From contig NZ_BJWG01000002.1 in NCBI RefSeq assembly GCF_007990245.1, positions 124,001 through 188,000 on the forward strand: a DNA stretch of 64,000 nt, read 5' to 3'. Source of the stretch: Cellulomonas composti. Lineage in GTDB: Bacteria; Actinomycetota; Actinomycetes; Actinomycetales; Cellulomonadaceae. Shown piece by piece: positions 34,264-41,930 of this stretch. The notes beneath the pieces are model-generated. The model saw only the letters and a list, made by a program, of their open reading frames with translations. It made no database searches and was not told the origin of the DNA. A program made the position numbers and the translations under genes. How positions within the stretch are numbered: the first letter of the stretch is position 1; every line of letters starts with the position of its first letter.

Positions 34264-35210
34264 CCACGCTTCTCGACGAGACCGCCCCGACGATCTCGGC
34301 ACCGTCCGACACCACGCTCCGGCGCGCCCGGGCCGCGCTCGACACCCAGGTGCGCGTCTCCCAGCTGCACGTGGCCACCGCCCGCCGCTCGCGACGCCGG
34401 CGCACCGGGCTCGTCGCGCTGGTGTCCGTGGCGGCCGCGGGCGCGCTCGTCGTCGCGCCCACCGTGGGCCTCGGCGGCCACGCGCCGCAGGACTCCGCGC
34501 AGGCGGCCGCCGTGCTCGTCGCTGCCGGGGCCGCGGCGGCCGGGCAGCCGGACACGGTCGACGCGCCCTTCTGGCACGTCGACCTGGAGTTCGCGTACGC
34601 GGGCAAGGAGCCGTTGCGGACCCAGCTCTGGATCGACCACGACGGGATCGCCCGCGTCCAGAACGAGGAGCTCCAGGCCGAGCCCCGCGCCGTGCCCGGC
34701 GACGACGGCGTCTACACGTCGTCGTTCGCGGGCTCGTCGCTCGACGACGGCCGGACCACGGACTGGGCGGGGATCGCGGCGCTGCCCACCGATCCGGCCG
34801 CGCTCGAGGCGCTGCTGCGCGCCCGGATCGGCCAGGACCGTGGACCCACCCCGGACGTCGAGCTGTGGTCCGTGGTGACCGGGCTGCTCAGCGGAGCCCC
34901 GGCGACGCCCGCGCTGCGTGCGGCCCTCTGGGAGGTCGCCGCCGCCGTGCCGGGCGTCGAGCTCGTCGGCACCACCACCGACCACGCCGGACGCACCGGC
35001 ACCGCCGTCGAGCTCGACCAGACGGGCATCGGCTGGTACCGCGAGCGGCTGATCCTCGACCCGGCCGACGGCCGCCTGCTCGAGCAGGTCGCGTTCGACG
35101 CGAGCGGCGCGGTGGACCACTGGTCGACGTACCTGGAGCAGGGCCCCGCACAGTCGGCGCCCGACATCGACCCGCCGCTGTGCGGACCGGGTTCCGGAGT
35201 GTCCTGCTGA
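34254..35210 (+). CDS. CU044_5270-type membrane protein, putative anti-sigma partner
   Basis: The 318-residue protein has a short N-terminal cytoplasmic region (TLLDETAPTISAPSDTTLRRARAAL), a basic stretch RRSRRRR, one membrane helix (LVALVSVAAAGALVVAPTVGL) and an extracytoplasmic domain ending with two cysteines (LCGPGSGVSC). This is the plan of CU044_5270 proteins, which are regularly encoded straight after ECF sigma factors in actinobacteria. It overlaps the sigma gene by ten bases. A role as anti-sigma factor or signal receptor is inferred from position and topology; no zinc-finger motif is present. Confidence 0.8.
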   Translation: MDLTTLLDETAPTISAPSDTTLRRARAALDTQVRVSQLHVATARRSRRRRTGLVALVSVAAAGALVVAPTVGLGGHAPQDSAQAAAVLVAAGAAAAGQPDTVDAPFWHVDLEFAYAGKEPLRTQLWIDHDGIARVQNEELQAEPRAVPGDDGVYTSSFAGSSLDDGRTTDWAGIAALPTDPAALEALLRARIGQDRGPTPDVELWSVVTGLLSGAPATPALRAALWEVAAAVPGVELVGTTTDHAGRTGTAVELDQTGIGWYRERLILDPADGRLLEQVAFDASGAVDHWSTYLEQGPAQSAPDIDPPLCGPGSGVSC

Positions 35211-35230
35211 CCGACCGCCGGCACGCACGT

Positions 35231-35274
35231 CGGAGCCACGCGCCGGGCGATCACTCGCCCCGCGCGTGGCTCCG
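35231..35274. terminator. Strong bidirectional hairpin terminator
   Basis: A 13-base-pair perfect stem (35231-35243 with 35262-35274) encloses a second inner stem GGGCGA/TCGCCC with a four-base TCAC loop. It lies between the convergent ends of the anti-sigma-like gene and the sugar ABC operon. Confidence 0.85.
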
Positions 35275-35339
35275 GCGCGTCAGCCGGCCGACGACCTGCG
35301 ACGTGCTCGTGGTCGAGCTGCGCCGCACGCTCGCGCCGC

Positions 35340-36212
35340 TCAGTCCTTGACCGCACCCGCGGTCACGCCGGCCGCGACGTACCGCTGCGCGACGACCAGC
35401 AGGACCGCCGTGGGGATCGAGGCGATCACCGCGGTCGCCATCATCGGACCCCACTCCTGGTTCTGCGCGCCGATGAAGTCGTAGATGCCCATGGTGATCG
35501 GGCGCAGGTTCCCGCCCTCGCGGTTCAGCGTGGACGCGAACAGGAAGTCCGACCACGCCCACAGGAAGGCGAAGAGCGCGACCGTCACCGCCGAGTTCCG
35601 CGAGATCGGGAGGACCACCGACCGGAAGGTGCGCCAGTGCGACGCGCCGTCGATCTGCGCGGCCTGGAGCAGCTCGCCCGGGATCCCGGCCATGAACGCC
35701 GAGAAGAGCATCACCGCGAACGGCACGGCGATCGTCGAGTCCGCCAGGATCAGGCCCGGGACGGTGTTGAGGATGTCGAGCCGGGAGTAGATCTGGTAGA
35801 AGCCCAGCGCCATCACCACCGCGGGGATCATCTGCGCCACGATCAGCGAGAAGTTCAGCACGCGTCGACCGGGGACGAACAGCCGTGACACGGCGAACCC
35901 CGCGGGCGCGGAGATCAGGAGCGTCAGCGCCACGGTGCCGAGCCCGACGAGCAGGCTCGTCCCGAGGTACGGGAGCTGCTGGCTCAACGCCTGCGAGTAG
36001 TGCTCGAACGTCGGGTTGTGGGGGAACAGGTCCGCACTGCGGATCGCGTCCCGGGGAGTCAGGGAGACGTTCACCATCCAGTAGACGGGGAACAGCATCA
36101 CCGCGGTCAGGATCACGCCGATGGTCGTCTTCCACCACGCCCGGCGCACCCGGTTGTCCCGACCGGCGGGCGCTGTGCCCGTGCTGCTGAGGGTTGCCAC
36201 GGACGTGCTCAT
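35340..36212 (-). CDS. Sugar ABC transporter permease (MalG type)
   Basis: The 290-residue protein has six membrane helices and the inner-membrane coupling motif EAA-loop at LLQAAQIDGASHWRTFRSVVLPISR, characteristic of the MalG subfamily (CUT1). It pairs with the MalF-type permease whose stop overlaps its start by four bases. No ATPase gene is in the operon, so like most actinobacterial CUT1 systems it would share a multi-sugar ATPase (MsiK) encoded elsewhere. It is the last gene of the LacI-controlled operon and ends before a strong terminator. Confidence 0.94.
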   Translation of the reverse strand: MSTSVATLSSTGTAPAGRDNRVRRAWWKTTIGVILTAVMLFPVYWMVNVSLTPRDAIRSADLFPHNPTFEHYSQALSQQLPYLGTSLLVGLGTVALTLLISAPAGFAVSRLFVPGRRVLNFSLIVAQMIPAVVMALGFYQIYSRLDILNTVPGLILADSTIAVPFAVMLFSAFMAGIPGELLQAAQIDGASHWRTFRSVVLPISRNSAVTVALFAFLWAWSDFLFASTLNREGGNLRPITMGIYDFIGAQNQEWGPMMATAVIASIPTAVLLVVAQRYVAAGVTAGAVKD

Positions 36213-37195
36213 CGGTCAGCCTCCTGCCGGCGCTGCACTGCGAGATAGATGAAGCCCATCGCGAGCGCGATGACGAGAAGGATCGTGCCGACCACCGAGG
36301 CCTCCGAGTAGCGGATGACGCCGGACGAGCCCTTGCCGAACGCCATCGAGTACGCCCACGTCGCGAGGGTCTGCGAGGTGCCCGTGCCCATCGTCATGAT
36401 CCAGATGATGTCGACGACCTTGAGCGTGTAGACGAAGCCCAGCAGCAGCGTGATCGCCGTGACCGGCTTGAGCAGCGGGAAGGTGATCGACCAGAACTGC
36501 CGCCACGGGCCGGCCCCGTCGAGCGAGGCGGCCTCGTACAGGTCGCCGGAGATGTTCTGCAGGCCCGAGTAGAGGATCACGAGGTTGAACGGGATGCCCA
36601 GCCAGATGTTCGCGATGGTCACGGACATCAGGGAGTTCTCCGCGTTGAGCCACCAGACGGGGTCGACGCCGAAGATGCCGAGGAACTGGTTGAGGATGCC
36701 GGAGTCGGCGTCCATCATCCACTGCCACGTCGTGCCGGACACGATGATCGGCAGCAGCCACGGCACGAGGAACAGGCCTCGGAGCACCGCCGACAGCGGG
36801 AAGACCCGTCGGAAGAACACCGCGAGGGCCAGCCCGATGACGTACTGGAACGTGAGCGACACGATCACGAAGATGGCCGTCTGGCGCACGGTCGGCCAGA
36901 ACTGCGGCGACGAGATCACCTCGCCGAAGATGTCGAACCCGACGAACGGCGCCTCACCCGTGACGAACGACGCCCTGGTGAACCTGTGCAGGCTCATCGA
37001 GACGTTCTCGACGAGTGGGTACAGGTAGAAGATCAACAGGTAGGCGAGCAGCGGGAGCGCGAAGGCGAGCCCGACCCAGGTGGTCGGTCGCAGGTTCCTC
37101 AGCCGGCCGGTCCGAGCGCCCGGGGCTCGCCCCGGGCCCTCCGTCACGAGCTCCCCCGCAGGCATCGGGGGTGTGTGGAGTGCCACTGCAGTCAC
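36209..37195 (-). CDS. Sugar ABC transporter permease (MalF type)
   Basis: The 328-residue protein has six helices and the EAA loop LYEAASLDGAGPWRQFWSITFPLLKP. Its N-terminus reads VTAVALHTPPMPAG before the first helix (TTWVGLAFALPLLAYLLIFYLYPL). The GTG at 37195 overlaps the GH31 stop by four bases (GTGA), which favours this start over more upstream codons. With the following MalG-type permease it forms the channel for the sugar delivered by the lipoprotein encoded upstream. Confidence 0.94.
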   Translation of the reverse strand: MTAVALHTPPMPAGELVTEGPGRAPGARTGRLRNLRPTTWVGLAFALPLLAYLLIFYLYPLVENVSMSLHRFTRASFVTGEAPFVGFDIFGEVISSPQFWPTVRQTAIFVIVSLTFQYVIGLALAVFFRRVFPLSAVLRGLFLVPWLLPIIVSGTTWQWMMDADSGILNQFLGIFGVDPVWWLNAENSLMSVTIANIWLGIPFNLVILYSGLQNISGDLYEAASLDGAGPWRQFWSITFPLLKPVTAITLLLGFVYTLKVVDIIWIMTMGTGTSQTLATWAYSMAFGKGSSGVIRYSEASVVGTILLVIALAMGFIYLAVQRRQEADR

Positions 37196-39246
37196 CCTTC
37201 CTTCGACGTGCGCCGGGCGCCGACCAGGCCGAGCAGCCCGTGGTGGCGGTCGTCCCGCGCGAAGACGGGAATGGTGGCGAGCGGTGCCTCGACGTCGAGC
37301 CACCGCCCGCCGTCGTGGACCTCACCGGTCGTCAGGTTCGTCCAGAGTGCGCCATCCGGCAGGTACACGCTGCGCGCGGTGGCGTGCGGTTCGAGCACGG
37401 GGGCGACCAGGAGGTCGGGTCCGTACATGTACTGGTCGCCGAGGTCCCAGCACACCGGGTCGGCGGGGAACTCGTGGAACATGCCGCGCATCACGGGCTG
37501 CCCGTTCTCGTGCGCGTCCCGCATGAGCTCACGCGAGTAGGGCCGCAGCTCCTCGCGCAGGTGCACGTAGTCGGCGAGGATCTCGTAGACGTCCTCGCCG
37601 AAGCTCCAGAGCTCGTTCGGTGCACCGCTCTCGAGCCGACGCGATCCGTCGCTCGCCGTGACCCGCTCGGTCGGCTTCCGGTCGCCGTGCATCCGCATGA
37701 CCGGGCAGAAGGCGCCGAACTGGAACCACCGCACGAGCAGGTCCCGGAAGTCCGGGTCCTCGATGTTGCCGTCGTGGAAGCCACCGATGTCGGTCGTGAA
37801 CCAGGGGATCCCCGCGACACCCATGTGGATCCCGGCCGTGATCTGGCGCCGGAAGTCCTCGTACGTCGAGTGGATGTCGCCGGACCACACGAGCGCGCCG
37901 TAGCGCTGGCTCCCGGCCCACGCGCACCGCAGCAGGTTCACGACGTCGCCCTGACCCGCTGCGGTCTGGCCCTCGTAGAACGCGCGGGCGTACGCCTGCG
38001 GGTACAGGTTGCCGACCTGCAGGTTCGACCCGTCGTGGTACCGGTAGTTGTCGAAGTGGTACTCGCTGTACTCCGGCTCGGCCTCGTCGAGCCAGAACAG
38101 CCGGACGCCGAGGTCGTAGTAGTTCTTCCGGCACAGCTCCCACGTGAGGGCGCGGGCCTCGGGGTTCGTCGCGTCGAGGAAGACGCTCGGACCCTCGAAG
38201 GCCATCTGGATGTCGAGCCCGCGTTCGGTCCGCACGAGGGCGTTGCGGCGCTTGTACTCGTCGAAGTTCTCCGACTCGATCGAGATCTGCGGCCACACGG
38301 AGACCATGAGCTCGATCCCGAGGTCGTTCAGCTCGGCGACCATCGCCGCCGGATCGGGCCAGAACTCCGCGTCGAACCGGAAGTCACCCATCTTCGGCCA
38401 GTGGAAGAAGTCCGCCACGATGACGTCCATCGGCAGGCCTCGGCGCTTGTGCTCCCGTGCGACGTCGAGGAGCTGCTCCTGGTTCCAGTAGCGGAGCTTG
38501 CACTGCCAGTACCCGAGTCCGTACTCGGGCATCATCGGCGCGTGCCCCGTCGCGTCCGCGTACGAGGCGGTGATGGCGGCGGGCGTCGCACCGGCGGTGA
38601 TCCAGTAGTCGAGCTGGACCGACGACTCGGCGTGCCACTCGGTGCGGTTGGCGGCGAACGTCGCGCGACCGATCGCGGGGTTGTGCCACAGGAAGCCGTA
38701 GCCACGGCTCGAGAGCACGAACGGGATGCTTGCCTGGGAGTTGCGGTGGGCGAGCTCGAACGAGCACCCCTTGATGTCGAGGATGTCCTGCTGGTACTGA
38801 CCCATCCCGTAGAGCTTCTCGCCGGGGTTCGCCTCGAACGAGGCCGTCAGCTGGTGGTCCCCGCCGATGATCGGCCGGTACCCACGGGCGCGGAGCTTGA
38901 GCGAGCCACCGGTGTCCTGCTCCTTGAGCAGCACGTTCCCGGCTTCGTCGCGGAACTCGATCGTGGAGGTGGGGACGCGGTAGCCGACCTGGATGTCGAA
39001 GGCCGTCCGAGCGTGCAGGACCGCGGTGATCGAGCCGTTGGTCACGACCGCACGGCCGTCCTCGACGCGCACCTGTGCGTCCCGCAGGCCCGACGGGAGC
39101 AGGGCGTACTCCGTGTCGGCGATCTGGCCGGCTCTCGTCGCCCGGACGCGCAGGGCGTTCGGCCCCCACGCCTGGACGAGGATGGTCTCACCGTCGCCCC
39201 GCCACCGGACGCCGTCGGTCCGAGCCTCGAATGCACTCGCGGTCAT
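37192..39246 (-). CDS. GH31 alpha-glucosidase/alpha-xylosidase
   Basis: The 684-residue protein is a full GH31 enzyme. It has the YGMGQYQQDILDIKG N-terminal block, the nucleophile Asp387 in RLFWLDEAEPEYSEY, and the acid/base Asp457 in ALVWSGDIHSTY. It also has IPWFTTDIGGFHDGN and the beta-sandwich tail. The WLDEAEPE form and the long active-site loops resemble alpha-xylosidase-type members more than starch glucosidases, but this is tentative. It lacks a signal peptide and so acts on sugar brought in by the ABC system encoded around it. The ATG at 39246 is separated from the binding-protein stop by a 110-base gap with a hairpin. Confidence 0.9.
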   Translation of the reverse strand: MTASAFEARTDGVRWRGDGETILVQAWGPNALRVRATRAGQIADTEYALLPSGLRDAQVRVEDGRAVVTNGSITAVLHARTAFDIQVGYRVPTSTIEFRDEAGNVLLKEQDTGGSLKLRARGYRPIIGGDHQLTASFEANPGEKLYGMGQYQQDILDIKGCSFELAHRNSQASIPFVLSSRGYGFLWHNPAIGRATFAANRTEWHAESSVQLDYWITAGATPAAITASYADATGHAPMMPEYGLGYWQCKLRYWNQEQLLDVAREHKRRGLPMDVIVADFFHWPKMGDFRFDAEFWPDPAAMVAELNDLGIELMVSVWPQISIESENFDEYKRRNALVRTERGLDIQMAFEGPSVFLDATNPEARALTWELCRKNYYDLGVRLFWLDEAEPEYSEYHFDNYRYHDGSNLQVGNLYPQAYARAFYEGQTAAGQGDVVNLLRCAWAGSQRYGALVWSGDIHSTYEDFRRQITAGIHMGVAGIPWFTTDIGGFHDGNIEDPDFRDLLVRWFQFGAFCPVMRMHGDRKPTERVTASDGSRRLESGAPNELWSFGEDVYEILADYVHLREELRPYSRELMRDAHENGQPVMRGMFHEFPADPVCWDLGDQYMYGPDLLVAPVLEPHATARSVYLPDGALWTNLTTGEVHDGGRWLDVEAPLATIPVFARDDRHHGLLGLVGARRTSKEG

Positions 39247-39313
39247 GATTGTCGGTCCCTCCTGATCAGGTCGGTTCGGTCGGGGCGCGCACGCTCGCGA
39301 CCATCGGTCGCCG

Positions 39314-39351
39314 GTGCGGTGGGGCGCGCGTCGGTGCGCCCCCCACCGCAC
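39314..39351 (-). promoter_or_regulatory. Intercistronic hairpin after the binding-protein gene
   Basis: A 14-base arm (39314-39327) pairs with 39336-39351 with a two-base bulge around an eight-base loop. It begins five bases after the binding-protein stop codon. Such hairpins protect the 3' end of binding-protein mRNA and cut down read-through, giving more binding protein than permease. Confidence 0.6.
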
Positions 39352-39356
39352 CGCGT

Positions 39357-40619
39357 TCAGCTGCCGGCCGCGGTCCTGAACGCGTCCTCGACGCCCGCGG
39401 CGTCACCGGCCGCGTTCAGCGCGCCCTGGAGCGCCTCCGAGAGCTGCGCGGAGACGGCCGGGTAGTCGGCGCCGAGCTCCGTCGTGCGGCCCTGTGCGCC
39501 CTCGACGATCGGCGCCCACGGGGTCCACTGGTCGTTCGCCGCGACCTGCTCGGCGCGCACGTCCGGCTTGGCGGACAGGTAGCCGAGCGTCTCGCTGGTC
39601 TGCATGGCGTTCTCACCGCCGATGAGGCAGCCGATCACCGCGGACGCGTTCGCGTAGTGGTCCGAGGCGTCCTTCGACTGCAGCGGCGCCACGGCGAACT
39701 CGCCGCCCGTCGGCACCGGGGCCAGGCCGGAGTCCTTGCCCGGGATCGGCACCATGCCGACCTCGAAGCCCTCGTTCGCGGCGGCCGCGGCGGCGAACCA
39801 CGAGCCGTTCTCCGCGAAGCCGTACTCGCCGGTCAGGAACAGGTCCCACGACGCCGACTGGTTGTCCGTCAGCGCCGACTTCGGCGCGTAGCCGTTCCCG
39901 ATCCAGTCCGACACGAGCTGACCGGCGCTGATCGCCTCGGGCGAGTCGAGCGCGGACAGGTCGGCGCCGGCGCCCCAGAACCAGGGCTGGAACTGGAACA
40001 CGCCCTCCTCGCCGGCGATGCCGGAGAAGGTGATGCCCTTGCTTCCGGTCGCGACGACCTGCTCGATCGCGGAGTTGAGCGCATCCCAGCTCGTGATCGA
40101 CGCGGGGTCCACCCCGGCGGCCTCCAGGATGTCGGCGTTGTAGTAGAGGCCGAGCGCGTTCGATCCCATCGGGACGCCGTACGTGACGCCGTCGACGATG
40201 CCGGGGCCGAGCAGGTTCTCGTCGATGCCGGTCGTGTCGATGCCCGCCTGCTCCGCGGTCGCGAGCAGGCTCGACAACGCCGCCTCGGGCATCATCGGGT
40301 TGTCCAGCAGCACGACGTCGGGCGCGTTGCCCTCCTTGACGGCGGTCGTCAGCTGGTTGAACAGGTCGGTCTGCGGGGCGCTCGACCGGGTGATCGTCGA
40401 ACCCTCGGGCGCGCACGCCTTCACGACGTTGTCCCAGTCCGAGCCGGACTGGTGCTGCGGGTAGGGGTCCCAGAACGTGATCTCGGCGGTGGTGGTGCCT
40501 TCCGAGGCCGCACCGGTCTCGCCGGGGTTCGGCGTGCTGCCCCCGGAGCACGCCGTCAGGGCCAGACCCGTCACCATCGCCAGGCCGATCCCCGCCACTC
40601 GCAGGTTCTGCTTCGTCAT
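39357..40619 (-). CDS. Sugar-binding lipoprotein of an ABC transporter
   Basis: The 420-residue protein has a lipoprotein signal (LRVAGIGLAMVTGLALTACSGG) with the lipid-modified Cys in LTAC. The mature part is a CUT1 solute-binding fold (EITFWDPYPQ, PDVVLLDNPMMPEAALSSLL, GLYYNADILEAAGVDPASITSWD, AENGSWFAAAAAANEGFEVGMVPIPG). It is tethered outside the membrane and hands its sugar to the MalF/MalG permeases. The ATG at 40619 is preceded by an AAGGGCAAGGCG leader and gives a proper signal peptide. The partner GH31 enzyme suggests an alpha-linked glucoside or xyloside. Its promoter holds two LacI-type operators. Confidence 0.93.
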   Translation of the reverse strand: MTKQNLRVAGIGLAMVTGLALTACSGGSTPNPGETGAASEGTTTAEITFWDPYPQHQSGSDWDNVVKACAPEGSTITRSSAPQTDLFNQLTTAVKEGNAPDVVLLDNPMMPEAALSSLLATAEQAGIDTTGIDENLLGPGIVDGVTYGVPMGSNALGLYYNADILEAAGVDPASITSWDALNSAIEQVVATGSKGITFSGIAGEEGVFQFQPWFWGAGADLSALDSPEAISAGQLVSDWIGNGYAPKSALTDNQSASWDLFLTGEYGFAENGSWFAAAAAANEGFEVGMVPIPGKDSGLAPVPTGGEFAVAPLQSKDASDHYANASAVIGCLIGGENAMQTSETLGYLSAKPDVRAEQVAANDQWTPWAPIVEGAQGRTTELGADYPAVSAQLSEALQGALNAAGDAAGVEDAFRTAAGS

Positions 40620-40684
40620 CGCCTTGCCCTTCTCGTCGTCGAGTTCGCACTGGACCGCTTGGCGTCCGCCGCCCATCCGAACGC

Positions 40685-40700
40685 AGCGAACCGCTTCGCT
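40685..40700 (-). promoter_or_regulatory. LacI-type operator 1 of the sugar operon
   Basis: AGCGAACCGCTTCGCT is a palindrome with six-base arms around a central CG, the classic LacI/GalR operator form. It lies 66 bases before the binding-protein start, at or just after the likely transcription start. Confidence 0.8.
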
Positions 40701-40704
40701 CAGC

Positions 40705-40730
40705 ATGCTACGCGGATGCGGGTACGTCAA
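40705..40730 (-). promoter_or_regulatory. Promoter of the sugar operon
   Basis: On the minus strand TTGACG (40725-40730) is followed by TAGCATGCT around 40702-40710. With a 17-base spacer the -10 would be CATGCT (40702-40707). It lies exactly between the two operators. Confidence 0.6.
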
Positions 40731-40745
40731 GCGAACCGATTCGCT
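40730..40745 (-). promoter_or_regulatory. LacI-type operator 2 of the sugar operon
   Basis: AGCGAACCGATTCGCT repeats operator 1 with a single base change; its palindrome centre is 45 bases away. It touches the -35 hexamer, so a repressor dimer here would block polymerase, and two dimers could loop the promoter. Confidence 0.8.
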
Positions 40746-40829
40746 GGATAGGTCACAGTTTGATAACGCGGGCGACGCGACCCGGCGCGCCGCCTGGCGC
40801 GGGCGCTCGACGGCGCCCCGTGCAGGGGC

Positions 40830-41834
40830 CTACTCGGCCACGCTGCTCCGCTCGGTGAGCAGCGCCGCGACCAGCGTCGCCGCACCGTTCGGGGCGCCCG
40901 ATCCGGCGAGACGGCGCACGAGCGCCTCGACGGCGAGCGTGGCCACGTGCTCGGGCTCGGACTCGACGGCGGTGTACGGCAACGCGTACAGCCTGCCGAG
41001 CTCGGACGAGTAGAGCGAGACGACCGAGTGGTCCGCCGGCACCTGCAGGCCGAGCTCGTGCATCACCAGGGGGAGGAAGGCGACCGCGGCATCGTTGTGC
41101 ACCAGGAGGGCGCGCGGTGCCTCGTCGTCGCGGAGGATCTCCCGGAGGGCACCGAGGGCCTCGTCCGGCTCCGCCGAGCAGGGCACCACGTGGAGCTCGA
41201 CGCCGAGCCGGGCGGCCGCCTCCAGCGCCGCGTCACGGAACCGCAGGGCGAAGGTCCGCCGGGACTCGTACACGTCATCAGGCCAGGTCACGAAGGTGAT
41301 CCGGTCGTGGCCGGCGTCCGCCAGACGCTTGACGAGCTTGCGCGCAGCACCCGCGAAGTCGAGGTCGACGGCGTCCAGTCCACGCGCCTCCTCGGGCATG
41401 CCGATCAGCACGGCCGGGAAGCCGGCCGCCGCGATCGCCTCGATCCGCGGGTCGTCCTCCGTGACGCTCATCAGGATGAGTCCGTCCACCTCACGGGTCG
41501 CGATCGCGTGCCGGACCGCGGCGACCCCGTCGGGCTGCGTCAGCAGCAGGACGCCGTAGCCGTGCTCCCGCGCCGCATCGGTGATCGCGAAGATGTACGT
41601 CGCGAGCGCGGGGCTGAACTCCAGCCCGTGGAAGCTGACGACGAGCCCGAGGTTCATCGTCCGACGAGTCGCGAGCGCGCGGGCGCCGGAGTTCACCGAG
41701 TAGTCGAGCTTGGCGATCGCGGCCTCGACGCGGGCACGCGTCTCGGGCTGCACGAACTTGCGGCCGGTCAGCACCGCGGAGACGGTGCTGCGCGCTACTC
41801 CTGCCTCGCTGGCGACGTCGCCGATCGTTGCCAC
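40830..41834 (-). CDS. LacI-family transcriptional regulator of the sugar operon
   Basis: The 334-residue protein has a LacI helix-turn-helix (TIGDVASEAGVARSTVSAVLTGRKFVQPETRARVEAAIAKLDY) with the hinge helix GARALATRRT. A periplasmic-binding-protein-like ligand domain follows (GLVVSFHGLEFSPALATYIFAITDAAREHGYGVLLL, ALLVHNDAAVAF). It is encoded directly upstream of the sugar operon in the same direction and should bind the two AGCGAA-NCGN-TTCGCT operators there, releasing them when the imported sugar binds. The GTG at 41834 has GGGGAGG four to five bases upstream. Confidence 0.94.
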   Translation of the reverse strand: MATIGDVASEAGVARSTVSAVLTGRKFVQPETRARVEAAIAKLDYSVNSGARALATRRTMNLGLVVSFHGLEFSPALATYIFAITDAAREHGYGVLLLTQPDGVAAVRHAIATREVDGLILMSVTEDDPRIEAIAAAGFPAVLIGMPEEARGLDAVDLDFAGAARKLVKRLADAGHDRITFVTWPDDVYESRRTFALRFRDAALEAAARLGVELHVVPCSAEPDEALGALREILRDDEAPRALLVHNDAAVAFLPLVMHELGLQVPADHSVVSLYSSELGRLYALPYTAVESEPEHVATLAVEALVRRLAGSGAPNGAATLVAALLTERSSVAE

Positions 41835-41871
41835 AGGACCTCCCCGTTTCGACTACCGCGTGGTCCGCCCA

Positions 41872-41885
41872 GCGTACCGGTACGC
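41872..41885 (-). promoter_or_regulatory. Palindrome upstream of lacI-type gene
   Basis: GCGTACCGGTACGC is a perfect 14-base palindrome with a central CG, 38 bases before the regulator start. It could be an operator for autoregulation or for another LacI protein. Its arms differ from the AGCGAA sites of the sugar operon. Confidence 0.45.
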
Positions 41886-41930
41886 CAGCCGATCCCGGGA
41901 AAGGCACCCCCACGCCGGCCCGCTCGGGTG

